Below are positions 18,051 to 26,349 of a stretch of DNA of 64,000 nt, piece after piece. Source of the stretch: Streptomyces sp. ACA25 (GTDB lineage Bacteria > Actinomycetota > Actinomycetes > Streptomycetales > Streptomycetaceae); the NCBI RefSeq assembly GCF_028200735.1, contig NZ_JAQKPV010000003.1:62001-126000 (forward strand). Direction: 5' to 3'. Below the pieces are notes generated by a model that ran no database searches, was not told where the DNA came from, and worked only from the letters and a program-made list of their open reading frames with translations. The position numbers and the translations under genes are program-made. Each line of letters opens with the position of its first letter. Position 1 is the stretch's first letter.

Positions 18051-18691
18051 CGTCTGCCGTCCTGGTCGCGCAGGAGGTTGTCGAGCTCGTCCAGCTCGGC
18101 GGCGACCTGCCGCATGCGGGGCGAGGCGGGCGGAGGTGCGGGGTGCGCGGGCGGGGGTGCCGGAGCCCGGACCGGCGGGGGACGCTCCACGGTGGTGGGG
18201 ACCGGTGCCGACGGACCGGGGTGGGCGGGCGGCGCCGGGTACGGGACGGCGCTCCCGGGCGGCGGGCTCCAGGCCATGGTCTCCGCGGTCGGGGACGGTG
18301 CCGGTCCGTACGGCCAGGGGCTGGTGCGGGGCGGTGGGGTCCAGGCGGATCCGGCGGGCGGGAGGGAGCCGGGCCACGCTTTCGGCCGGTGCGGGCGGAC
18401 GAACCGGTCACCGAGGACGGCGTGCACGGTGGTGGCGAGGAGGAAACCGAGGACGTACAGCGCGGCGCCGTCACTGATCTCCGCGTCCGGGCCCTCCGGG
18501 ACGGACACCATGACGGCGATGTAGACCGCGGTCAGCACCCCGGCCAGGACCGCCACGGCCCAGTCGGCGGCACGCCGGCGGATGACCGCGAAGCGCAGGG
18601 CGGGCACCCAGGCGAGGAGCCCGAGGGAAGCGAGGGGGAAGGCGGCGAAGAACACCCGCACGGCGATCCGTCTGACTGCCGGGCCGTTCAT
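18047..18691 (-). CDS. Membrane protein with Pro-rich cytoplasmic tail, coupled to the kinase
   Basis: A 214-residue protein of no recognised family. Residues 1-95 carry three or four hydrophobic helices ([56 protein letters not shown]). Residues 100-185 are a Pro/Ala-rich tail with many PPP and SPW/TSPW motifs, and the end is a short helical segment (QVAAELDELDNLLRDQ). The stop TGA overlaps the GTG start of the Ser/Thr kinase, so the two are translationally coupled. The tail contains several Ser/Thr that could be phosphorylated; this is inference. Confidence 0.8.
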   Translation of the reverse strand: MNGPAVRRIAVRVFFAAFPLASLGLLAWVPALRFAVIRRRAADWAVAVLAGVLTAVYIAVMVSVPEGPDAEISDGAALYVLGFLLATTVHAVLGDRFVRPHRPKAWPGSLPPAGSAWTPPPRTSPWPYGPAPSPTAETMAWSPPPGSAVPYPAPPAHPGPSAPVPTTVERPPPVRAPAPPPAHPAPPPASPRMRQVAAELDELDNLLRDQDGRR

Positions 18692-18770
18692 CGGCTCCCC
18701 CTCCGCCTGGAACTGTCCGGCCCTTCCCGCGGGGAACCGCCCGGTGCTGCGCGGCTATGAGGATAGCCGT

Positions 18771-20603
18771 TCAGCCCGGTGGCAGGGTGCCTTCGGTGTA
18801 TCCGTCGACCACGCCCTGGACAAGTCTGTGGCCGAGCTCCGCCGCCTGCCGCAGAGCGTCCTCGAACGCGGCCAGTTCCCGGAAGCGCCGTCCGTACTGC
18901 TGCTGGGCCTCCAGGGGCAGGCGGGGCACCTTGAGGCGCCGGATGTCGATGCGGGTGGCGCTGGAGGCGTAGCTGCCTGCCTGCCGGGTGTTTCCGGTGC
19001 CACGCAGGAACCCGGCCAGGAACCAGGCGTCGAGCAAATCCGGGTCGGGGCGCAGCAGGCAGACGTGTCGGCCGAGCGGTGCCCCGTCGGGACCGGCGCC
19101 GGTGAGGACCCGGGCCGGGTCTCCGGGGAGGAGGGGAACGACGACGTCTCCGGGGCGGGGTTCGGGTTCGGGGCCGCCGCCCGGCTGGTGGAGTTCGAGT
19201 GCGCCGGTGCGGGCCAGTTCGCCGATGGTGAGGCTGGACCAGCGCGGTCCGGGTGCGGGGGTGTCCGTGCCCGGCACCTCGGGGGCGAGGTCGTGGGTGC
19301 TGCGGAGGGTGGCTCGCAGCTCGTGCTGGACGCGGGTGAGTGCCTCGCCGCCGGTGAGGTCCGCGGACGGGGGCAGGTGCCGGGCGGGGGCGAGGTCCAC
19401 CTCGTCGTCCAGGAGGTCCATGACGGGAAGGGCGCGCCGCAGGCCGGTGAGGGCGGTGAATTCACCCGGGCCGGTGAAGGCGCTCCAGGCGTCGAGGAGG
19501 GCCGCGGAGAGCGCGGGCCGGTCGAGAGGGTTGCCGCCGGTGGACCGGTGGGCGGTGGCGGTGTCGACGACGAGCAGGCGGGGCTCCGGGGCGGGGGCGC
19601 CGCCGGGTTTGACAAGGATCCAGAGGTGGAGGGGGAGGCTGTGGGGCGGGGCTGCGCCGGCCGGCAGGGCGAGCACCGCGCGCAGGGCCCCGCGGCGCAG
19701 CAGGGTGGCGCGGATACGGCGGCCGGTGCGGCGGGAGGCGGCGGCGGGGGGCATGAGGAGCACGGCGGTTCCGCCGGGGCGGAGCCGGGCGAGGGCGTGC
19801 TGGACCCAGGCGAGTTCGGATTCGGCGCGGGCGGGGAGCCCGTATTCCCAGCGGTCGTCGTAGACGAGTTCGTCGTGGCCCCAGTGGCGTTCGTTGAAGG
19901 GCGGGTGGCACAGGACCGTGCCGACGGCGGCCCCGGGGAAGGCGTCGGCGAGGAGGCTGTCGCCGGTGCGGATCCGGACGTCCGCGGGATCGCGGAGAGC
20001 GAGGCGCAGGCCGCAGAGGCGGGCGAGGACGGGGTCGCTGTCCTGACCGTGGAGTGCGGCGGGCCGGGTGGCGTCGCCGTGTCCTCGGGCGGCGGCGAGG
20101 AGGGCGCCGGAGCCGCAGGCGGGGTCGAGCACGGAGTCGGTGGGGCCGGCCAGGGCTGCCATGAGTTCCGCGGTGGGGCGGGGGGTGAGGGTGAACTGCC
20201 GGGAGTGGGTGTCCAGATAGCGCTCGAGGAGGAAGGCGAAGGCGTCGGCGGGGCTGCTCTCCGCGGCGAGGGCCGCGACGGCGTCGGCCAGGGGGCCGGC
20301 CCCGGCCGGCCGGTCACCGTGGAGCAGCTGTTCACCGAGGCAGCAGAGGGTTTCGGCGGGCCCTGCCGGGTCGGCCGCGAGGAGTTGCCAGGCGCGCTCG
20401 TTCAGCGGGACCTCGATGAGTTTGCCGTGGTCGCGGAGCCATTGTTCGACCTCTGCCAGGGCGAAGGTGGGGCTGCTGTCGGTGCCTCCGACGGGACGGG
20501 GGAAGTGCGGGTGGCGGCGGCGCCAGTTGCTGACGGCGGCGCGTCCGACGCCGGCCAGGCGGGCGATGCCCGCGGCGGTGACCTCGGCTTGTGGTGCCGT
20601 CAC
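18771..20603 (-). CDS. HTH - N6-adenine methylase-like - HsdS-like fusion protein
   Basis: A 610-residue protein with three parts. Residues about 8-58 form a helix-turn-helix (AGIARLAGVGRAAVSNWRRR). Residues about 115-410 resemble the HsdM class of N6-adenine methylases: TPRPTAELMA, motif I DPACGSGALL (160-169) and a motif IV position reading CHPPF (232-236), where family members have NPPF/Y. The C-terminal part (about 445-600) resembles a type I specificity half-domain: GDVVVPLLPG, LDAWFLAGFLRG, RLKVPRLPLEAQQQYG. No restriction subunit is nearby. The Asn-to-His change makes ordinary methyltransfer doubtful. Start ATG 20603. It may be a regulator or an HsdMS-derived protein. Confidence 0.85.
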   Translation of the reverse strand: MTAPQAEVTAAGIARLAGVGRAAVSNWRRRHPHFPRPVGGTDSSPTFALAEVEQWLRDHGKLIEVPLNERAWQLLAADPAGPAETLCCLGEQLLHGDRPAGAGPLADAVAALAAESSPADAFAFLLERYLDTHSRQFTLTPRPTAELMAALAGPTDSVLDPACGSGALLAAARGHGDATRPAALHGQDSDPVLARLCGLRLALRDPADVRIRTGDSLLADAFPGAAVGTVLCHPPFNERHWGHDELVYDDRWEYGLPARAESELAWVQHALARLRPGGTAVLLMPPAAASRRTGRRIRATLLRRGALRAVLALPAGAAPPHSLPLHLWILVKPGGAPAPEPRLLVVDTATAHRSTGGNPLDRPALSAALLDAWSAFTGPGEFTALTGLRRALPVMDLLDDEVDLAPARHLPPSADLTGGEALTRVQHELRATLRSTHDLAPEVPGTDTPAPGPRWSSLTIGELARTGALELHQPGGGPEPEPRPGDVVVPLLPGDPARVLTGAGPDGAPLGRHVCLLRPDPDLLDAWFLAGFLRGTGNTRQAGSYASSATRIDIRRLKVPRLPLEAQQQYGRRFRELAAFEDALRQAAELGHRLVQGVVDGYTEGTLPPG

Positions 20604-20714
20604 GTGGACTCACTTCCCGGGCATCGGTGGGCTTCTCACGGCGGGCGGGCTGTCGCCGCGTCTCCGTGACCCTACCGATACACGGGAGGGCACCAACACC
20701 CCGTGGATCACTTG

Positions 20715-20743
20715 TTGACTCGGTTCACAGCTTATGTTGTAGT
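20715..20743 (+). promoter_or_regulatory. Probable promoter of the lipoprotein gene
   Basis: TTGACT (20715-20720) and TGTAGT (20738-20743) are separated by 17 bp in an AT-rich pocket about 55 bp before the lipoprotein start. The divergent methylase-like gene starts about 110 bp to the left, so this region holds divergent promoters. Confidence 0.5.
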
Positions 20744-20796
20744 TAACGCGCCGACCCGGAGGGGGTCGGAGTCGTTCCGGGAGGGGAAGCACCGCC

Positions 20797-21456
20797 ATGA
20801 CCGCCGAGCAGCACACCACCGCCATCTCAGAGATCACCGAGGCGACCGCGGGCCGGCCGGTACCGCGCCGGTTCGCCCGCAAGCGGATGCTGGCGCTCGC
20901 CGGCCTCGCCACCGCCGCCCTCGCCATCGGCGGGCTCACCGCCTGCGAGGCCGACGAGCCCAAGAAGGACGGGAGCAGCTCCCAGGAGAAGACCACGGAC
21001 GAGGGGGCGGACGACGGCGGCGAAGAGGGTGACGACGAAGGCGGTGGCGACGACCGCACACTGGCCGGCGGAGAGACCGCGGCCTGGGACAGCGGGCTCA
21101 AGGTCACCGTGTCGGAGCCGGAGGCGTTCACCCCGGACGAGTGGGCGGCCGGACACACCGAGGGCAATGACTCCTACACCTTCGGCGTCACCATCGAGAA
21201 CACCGGGAACGAGGACGTCGACGCCGACTGGCTGATCTTCACGGCCCGGGCCGGGGACGACGGGGTGAGCGCCGAGCAGATCCACGACAGCGCGAGCGGC
21301 ATCGGCGCCGACATGCTCGGCACCGTGCGGCCGGGACAGAAGGCGACCACCACCATCGCCTTCGACGTGCCGGCCGACGCGGGCTCCCTCAGCCTGGAAA
21401 TCGAGCCCGGCCTGGACTGGGACGCCAAACCCGCCTTCTGGGACTTCTCGTTCTGA
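20797..21456 (+). CDS. Lipoprotein with DUF4352-like domain
   Basis: A 219-residue exported lipoprotein. The start at 20797 has a strong GGAGGGGA ribosome-binding site, giving an unusually long 30-residue N-terminal extension before the signal segment RKRMLALAGLATAALAIGGLTAC, whose lipobox is LTAC. The mature part begins with a Glu/Asp/Lys/Gly-rich acidic linker of about 50 residues. It then has an immunoglobulin-like beta domain with VTVSEPEAFTP, TFGVTIENTGNEDVDADW and VRPGQKATTTIAFDVP, the pattern of DUF4352/Telomeric-repeat-factor-like extracellular domains. The function is unknown. Monocistronic. Confidence 0.85.
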   Translation: MTAEQHTTAISEITEATAGRPVPRRFARKRMLALAGLATAALAIGGLTACEADEPKKDGSSSQEKTTDEGADDGGEEGDDEGGGDDRTLAGGETAAWDSGLKVTVSEPEAFTPDEWAAGHTEGNDSYTFGVTIENTGNEDVDADWLIFTARAGDDGVSAEQIHDSASGIGADMLGTVRPGQKATTTIAFDVPADAGSLSLEIEPGLDWDAKPAFWDFSF

Positions 21457-21479
21457 GCGGTCCGTTCCGGCCCACCGGC

Positions 21480-21559
21480 TGGTCGGCGGAGACGGGCGCT
21501 CCGCCGACCACCCGTGCGCACCGGAGGGGCCGGTCATTCCGCCGGCCCCTCCGGTGCGC
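21480..21559. terminator. Double hairpin between the lipoprotein gene and mfd
   Basis: Two consecutive perfect hairpins: TGGTCGGCGGA (21480-21490) with 21500-21510, and an 18-bp stem, 21516-21533 with 21542-21559. They separate convergent genes and can serve both directions. Confidence 0.8.
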
Positions 21560-21603
21560 CGCCTGCCGGCCCGGCCGGCAGCCGGACCGGCCCCGGGCGC
21601 GGG

Positions 21604-24600
21604 TCAGGAGCCGGGGATCGTGGTGAGGAACTCCCCGGTCCAGGACAGCAGGTCGCGGCCCACCAGCGGCTTGCCGCCGACCCGGGCCGTGGTGGGCCGG
21701 GGCACCAGCACCTGCCCGGTGTTCGCCCGGATCACGGAGCCCGGGTAGACCCGCTTCAGGCGCAGCTCCTGCGACTCCCGCAGCTCCACCGGCGAGAACC
21801 GGATCTTGTTGCCCTGCAAGGTGATGTCACCGACCCCGCACGACCGCGCCAGCATCCGCAGCCCCGCGACCAGCAGCAGGTTCTCCACCGGCTCGGGCAG
21901 CGGACCGTAGCGGTCGGTCAGCTCCTCGCGGACCGCCCGGATGTCCTCCTCGGTGCTCGCCGCGGCGATCGACCGGTAGGCCTGCAGTCGCAGCCGCTCC
22001 CCCGGTGCGTAGTCGTGCGGCACGTGGGCGTCCACCGGCAGCTCGATCTTCACCTCGAGAAGCGACTCCTCCGGCTCCCCCGGCTCCATCGAGGACCGGA
22101 AGTCCGCGACCGCCTCACCGACCATCCGGACGTACAGGTCGAAGCCGACCCCGGCGATGTGCCCGGACTGCTCACCGCCGAGCAGGTTTCCCGCCCCGCG
22201 GATCTCCAGGTCCTTCATCGCCACGTACATACCCGCCCCCATCTCGGTGTGCTGCGCGATGGTGGCCAGCCGCTCGTGCGCGGTCTCCGTCAGCGGGCGC
22301 TCCGGCGGGTACAGGAAGTAGGCGTAGCCGCGGTCCCGGCCCCGTCCGACCCGCCCGCGGAGCTGATGCAGCTGCGAGAGCCCGAAGTTGTCGCCCCGCT
22401 CCACGATCAGGGTGTTGGCGTTGGAGATGTCGATGCCGGACTCCACAATCGTGGTCGACACCAGCACGTCGAACTTCTTCTCCCAGAAGTCGACGACGAC
22501 CCGCTCCAGCGCCGCCTCCCCCATCTGGCCGTGCGCGATCGCGATCCGCGCCTCCGGCACGATGCCGCGCAGCCGGGCGGCGGCCCGGTCGATCGACTCC
22601 ACCCGGTTGTGGATGTAGAAGACCTGACCCTCGCGCAGCAGCTCGCGGCGGACCGCCGCCCCGATCTGCCGCTCGTCGTAAGGGCCGACGAAGGTGAGCA
22701 CCGGGTGCCGCTCCTCCGGCGGGGTGGTGATCGTCGACATCTCCCGGATGCCGGTGACCGCCATCTCCAGGGTCCGCGGGATCGGGGTCGCCGACATCGT
22801 CAGCACGTCCACATTGGCCCGCAGCTTCTTCAGCTGCTCCTTGTGCTCGACGCCGAAGCGCTGCTCCTCGTCGACGACGACCAGGCCCAGGTTCTTGAAC
22901 TGCGTCTCCGCGGAGAACAGCCGGTGGGTGCCGATGACCAGGTCCACGCTCCCGTCGCGCAGCCCTTCCAGGGTGGCCTTGGAGTCGCTTTCGGACTGGA
23001 AGCGGGACAGCGCCCGCACCCGGACCGGGAACTGTGCGTAGCGCTCCGTGAAGGTGCCGAAGTGCTGCTGCACCAGCAGGGTGGTGGGCACCAGCACCGC
23101 GACCTGCTTGCCGTCCTGCACGGCTTTGAAGGCGGCGCGGACCGCGATCTCGGTCTTGCCGTAGCCGACGTCCCCGCAGATCAGCCGGTCCATCGGGACG
23201 GACTTCTCCATGTCCTCCTTGACCTCGGCGATGGTGCTGAGCTGGTCGGGGGTCTCCACGTAGGGGAAGGCGTCCTCCAGCTCCCGCTGCCACGGGGTGT
23301 CCGGCCCGAACGTGTGGCCGGGCGCGGCCATCCGCGCCGAGTAGAGCTTGATCAGGTCGGCGGCGATCTCCTTGACCGCCTTCTTCGCCCGGGCCTTGGT
23401 CTTGGTCCAGTCGGCGCCGCCCAGCCGGTGCAGCGAGGGTGCCTCACCGCCGACGTACTTGGTCACCTGCTCCAGCTGGTCGGTCGGGACGAACAGCCGG
23501 TCGCCGGGCTGGCCGCGCTTGGCGGGGGCGTATTCGACGAGCAGGTACTCGCGGGTCGCGCCCTGCACGGTGCGCTGCACCATCTCCACGTAGCGGCCCA
23601 CGCCGTGCTGCTCGTGGACGATGTAGTCGCCGGGCTCCAGGGTGAGCGGGTCGAGGGTCTTGCGGCGCCGGGCGGGCATCCGGGTGCCGTCCCGGCCGGC
23701 GGCCTTCTGGCCGGTCAGGTCGGTCTCGGTGAGGACGGCGAGCCGCAGGCCGGGCGCGAGGAAGCCGTGTTCCAGGGAGCCGCAGGCCACGTGCACCACG
23801 GACGGGGTGAGGGTGCCGTCGAGGCTGTTGTCCATGCGGGCCGCGATGCCCTCACCGCCGAGCACCTCCGCGGTGCGGGCGGCGGGGCCGTGCGCCTCGG
23901 TCAGGTAGACGACGCGCCAGCCGTCGGCCAGCCAGCCCTTGGTGTCGGCGAGTGCGCGGGCGGTGTCCCCCCGGTAGCTCTCCGGGGCTTTCAGGCCCAG
24001 CCGCACGGTGTCCGCGTCCGGTTCCGCGTCGGCGGCGAAGGGGCTGACCGACCACCACAGCAGGCCCAGCTCACGGGCCCGCTCACGGATCTCCGCGATG
24101 CCCCGCAACGAGGCCGCGCCCACGTCGATGGGGGCCTCGCCGCCTCCGGCGGTCGCCGCCCAGGACGCCTCCAGGAACTCCTGGCTGGTGGCCACCAGGT
24201 CGGCGGCCCGGGTCCGGACCCGTTCCGGGTCGCAGACCACGGCCATGCTGCCGGCCGGGAGCACGTCGAGGAGCAGTTCCATCTCGTCCACGAGCACGGG
24301 GGCGAGCGACTCCATGCCCTCCACCGCGATCCCCTCGGCGATCTTGTCCAGCATCTCGCCCAGCTCGGGATGGCGCTCGGCCAGCTCGGCGGCGCGCCGG
24401 CGGACGTCGGGGGTCAGCAGCAGCTCACGGCAGGGCGGGGCCCACAGTCCGTGTTCGGCGACCTCCAGGGACCGCTGGTCGGCGACCTTGAAGTAGCGGA
24501 CCTCCTCGATGTCGTCGCCCCAGAACTCGATCCGGAGCGGATGCTCCTCGGTGGCGGGGAAGACGTCGAGGATGCCGCCGCGCACGGCGAACTCGCCGCG

Positions 24601-25137
24601 CCGCTCCACCAGCTCCACCCGGGTGTACGCGGCGGCGGCCAGTTCCTCGGTGACGTGCCCGAGGTCGGCCGTCTCTCCGGTGCGCAGCGTCACCGGCCGC
24701 AGCTCGCCCAGCCCTTTGACCTGCGGCTGGAGTACCGAGCGGATGGGTGCGACGACGACGGACACCGGCCCGGCGCCGGGGTCGTCCGCGCGGGGGTGGG
24801 CCAGTCGGCGCAGTACGGCGAGGCGCCGGCCGACGGTGTCGGAGCGCGGGGACAGCCGCTCGTGCGGCAGGGTCTCCCAGGACGGGAAGTCCACCACGCC
24901 CGCTTCGGGCAGCAGGGAGCGCAGGGCGGCGGCCAGGTCCTCGGCCTCCCGGCCGGTGGCGGTGACCGCGAGCACGGTCCGTCCGGAGGAGCGGGCCAGC
25001 GCGGCCACGGCCAGCGGCCGGGAGGCGGGCGGGCCCACCAGGTCGATGTGGTGACGGTTGCCGTCGGCGGCGGCGGTGACGGTTTCCGCGAGCGCCGGGT
25101 CCAGCGCGGCGGCGTCGAGCAGGCCGGTGAGTGACAT
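21604..25137 (-). CDS. mfd: Transcription-repair coupling factor
   Basis: A 1177-residue SF2 translocase that removes stalled RNA polymerase and recruits UvrA. An N-terminal UvrB-like region (about 1-450) is followed by the RNA-polymerase-interacting CarD-like domain (LEPGDYIVHEQHGVGRYVEMVQ, near residue 500). The motor has Walker A GDVGYGKTEIAVRAAF, DEEQRFG, TMSATPIPRTLEMA and the motif VI stretch QLRGRVGRGRDRGYAYF, and the C-terminal domain 7 ends the protein. ATG at 25137 gives MSLTGLLDAA and full family length. The larger open frame upstream is not part of the gene. Monocistronic. Confidence 0.97.
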   Translation of the reverse strand: MSLTGLLDAAALDPALAETVTAAADGNRHHIDLVGPPASRPLAVAALARSSGRTVLAVTATGREAEDLAAALRSLLPEAGVVDFPSWETLPHERLSPRSDTVGRRLAVLRRLAHPRADDPGAGPVSVVVAPIRSVLQPQVKGLGELRPVTLRTGETADLGHVTEELAAAAYTRVELVERRGEFAVRGGILDVFPATEEHPLRIEFWGDDIEEVRYFKVADQRSLEVAEHGLWAPPCRELLLTPDVRRRAAELAERHPELGEMLDKIAEGIAVEGMESLAPVLVDEMELLLDVLPAGSMAVVCDPERVRTRAADLVATSQEFLEASWAATAGGGEAPIDVGAASLRGIAEIRERARELGLLWWSVSPFAADAEPDADTVRLGLKAPESYRGDTARALADTKGWLADGWRVVYLTEAHGPAARTAEVLGGEGIAARMDNSLDGTLTPSVVHVACGSLEHGFLAPGLRLAVLTETDLTGQKAAGRDGTRMPARRRKTLDPLTLEPGDYIVHEQHGVGRYVEMVQRTVQGATREYLLVEYAPAKRGQPGDRLFVPTDQLEQVTKYVGGEAPSLHRLGGADWTKTKARAKKAVKEIAADLIKLYSARMAAPGHTFGPDTPWQRELEDAFPYVETPDQLSTIAEVKEDMEKSVPMDRLICGDVGYGKTEIAVRAAFKAVQDGKQVAVLVPTTLLVQQHFGTFTERYAQFPVRVRALSRFQSESDSKATLEGLRDGSVDLVIGTHRLFSAETQFKNLGLVVVDEEQRFGVEHKEQLKKLRANVDVLTMSATPIPRTLEMAVTGIREMSTITTPPEERHPVLTFVGPYDERQIGAAVRRELLREGQVFYIHNRVESIDRAAARLRGIVPEARIAIAHGQMGEAALERVVVDFWEKKFDVLVSTTIVESGIDISNANTLIVERGDNFGLSQLHQLRGRVGRGRDRGYAYFLYPPERPLTETAHERLATIAQHTEMGAGMYVAMKDLEIRGAGNLLGGEQSGHIAGVGFDLYVRMVGEAVADFRSSMEPGEPEESLLEVKIELPVDAHVPHDYAPGERLRLQAYRSIAAASTEEDIRAVREELTDRYGPLPEPVENLLLVAGLRMLARSCGVGDITLQGNKIRFSPVELRESQELRLKRVYPGSVIRANTGQVLVPRPTTARVGGKPLVGRDLLSWTGEFLTTIPGS

Positions 25138-25336
25138 CAGATGAGCGTCCGTCCGGGGATGTGGGGCAACGCGAAGGGCCCGACACGCGCGCGGGCCGGG
25201 GTGTTTCCAGCGTACGCCGACCTCCGGCCGCCCGCGCCTCCCGGTCGGCGCCGCCCCCGCCGTACGGGCTCCTCGCGGTCGGCAGCGGTGCAACCGGCGG
25301 CGGGCGGGGTGCGTCGGTGACGTCGAGGGGGTGGCT

Positions 25337-25861
25337 GTGAGCCGGAGCGCACGGGTGGCGATCACCTCGGTGCTGGTCGTTCTCGGGGTCGTGCTCGCCG
25401 GGCTGGGCTGGGCCGGGGTGACGGCGTACCGGGTACTGGACAGTGGCGGGCCGGACTGGCGGGCGGCGGACTGCGGGGAGGTGTACGAACGGGTCGGTTT
25501 CGCACCGCCCGGTCCGGCGGAATCCGTGCGCTGCGCGCGCGACGTGTTCGGCCGGGACAGCCCGTTCGCCGGCACGTTCACGGTGCCCCGGGTGGAGTTC
25601 CACCGCTGGCTGCGCGAGGCGCACGGGCTGGACGGTCTCTCCCGGCCGTACGAGGTCGCCTTCTTCCACGCGGCGCCGGGCACCGGCCCGGTCCCGGACG
25701 GGGTGCTGGACCGGCCGCCGCCGGCGCACGCCCGCCTGGTGACCTCCGGCCCCCTGCAGGCGCACGAGATGCCGGACGGGCACCGCCTCATCACGCTGAC
25801 CGTGACCGCGGAGGTCACCGACCCGGCGCGCGCCACCGTCCACTGGTGGGGCTGGCAGTGA
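25337..25861 (+). CDS. Membrane-anchored hypothetical protein
   Basis: A 174-residue protein with one N-terminal membrane segment (VAITSVLVVLGVVLAGLGWAGVTAYRVL) and an extracytoplasmic domain with two Cys (DCGEVYERV and VRCARDVFG) about 23 residues apart that may form a disulfide. GTG at 25337 is chosen over GTG 25331 because GAGGGG is then correctly spaced. The exported part ends RATVHWWGWQ. The family is not recognised. It is divergent from mfd with a 200-bp gap and has no operon partner. Confidence 0.75.
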   Translation: MSRSARVAITSVLVVLGVVLAGLGWAGVTAYRVLDSGGPDWRAADCGEVYERVGFAPPGPAESVRCARDVFGRDSPFAGTFTVPRVEFHRWLREAHGLDGLSRPYEVAFFHAAPGTGPVPDGVLDRPPPAHARLVTSGPLQAHEMPDGHRLITLTVTAEVTDPARATVHWWGWQ

Positions 25862-25899
25862 CCCGGGACCGGGGCGCCGGTAGCCGGGCGGTCCTTCGG

Positions 25900-26005
25900 C
25901 ACCGAGAAGGACGGTGGTGCCGGGCCCGAAGCGCAGGGTGAAGTCCACCAGAACCGGACTGTTCCTGCGGTAGGAGCACGAGCAGTCGCCGATCTCGACG
26001 GGCAC
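25900..26005 (-). pseudogene. Remnant 5' end of an ABC transporter ATPase gene
   Basis: On the minus strand AAGGAAGCCTC precedes a GTG (26005), followed by VEIGDCSCSYRRNSPVL, then VDFTLRFGPGTTVLLG. This is the exact lead-in of an ABC ATPase up to the Walker A loop. Instead of PNGAGKST the frame continues AEGPPGYRRPG with no further ATPase features. The ribosome-binding site and about 35 codons survive, and the rest has been deleted. The remainder of the long open frame overlaps mfd antisense and is not coding. No permease remnant is seen. Confidence 0.65.
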
Positions 26006-26042
26006 GAGGCTTCCTTGGCCGAGAGCGGTGAACAACGGGAAA

Positions 26043-26070
26043 GCCTGGCCGCAGCGGGCTGCGGCCAGGC
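26043..26070 (-). terminator. Terminator of the SPFH/RHH operon
   Basis: A perfect 12-bp stem, GCCTGGCCGCAG with CTGCGGCCAGGC and a CGGG loop, is followed in the minus direction by TTTCC. It lies 10 nt past the stop of the ribbon-helix-helix gene. Confidence 0.75.
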
Positions 26071-26079
26071 AGGCCGGCC

Positions 26080-26349
26080 TCAGGCCGGGTCGTCGTCGTC
26101 CGGCTCTCGCCCCGGGTTTCCGGAGTCGTCCGTCCGTCGCGGCGGGCGGCCCCGGCGAGCGGGCGGGCGGACTGCCCGGGGCAGCCTCCCCGCCTCGCCG
26201 AGCGCGCGCCGCAGCACGTAGTCGATCTGCGCGTTCGTGCTGCGCAGCTCGTCCGACGCCCACCGCGCGAGCGCGTCGTGGACGGCCGGGTCGAGCCGCA
26301 GCAGCACCTGCTTGCGGCGGGCGGCGCGGCGGGCGGGGTCCTCGGTCAC
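26080..26349 (-). CDS. Small ribbon-helix-helix-type protein
   Basis: An 89-residue basic protein. Residues about 12-50 (RKQVLLRLDPAVHDALARWASDELRSTNAQIDYVLRRAL) read as a beta strand plus two helices, the Arc/MetJ ribbon-helix-helix pattern for DNA binding. The C-terminal tail is Pro/Arg/Asp-rich and disordered. The GTG start at 26349 overlaps the TGA stop of the SPFH gene (GTGA), so it is translated coupled to that membrane protein. It may autoregulate the operon through the palindrome at 27348-27363, or act in a membrane-linked function; both are inference. Confidence 0.8.
   Translation of the reverse strand: MTEDPARRAARRKQVLLRLDPAVHDALARWASDELRSTNAQIDYVLRRALGEAGRLPRAVRPPARRGRPPRRTDDSGNPGREPDDDDPA

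Noticed and set aside
18050..18377. N-terminal extension of the Ser/Thr kinase to 18377
   Set aside because: Would lie wholly in the wrong frame of the upstream membrane-protein gene; the GTGA overlap at 18047-18050 explains the real start.
21514..25134. 1206-codon open frame on the plus strand opposite mfd
   Set aside because: Antisense shadow of a GC-rich gene; composition Gly/Arg/Val-rich and no domain pattern, while mfd on the other strand has every motif.
24425..25895. Minus-strand open frame overlapping the mfd start in another frame
   Set aside because: Only its 5' end (25900-26005) resembles a real protein; the rest is out-of-frame mfd sequence.
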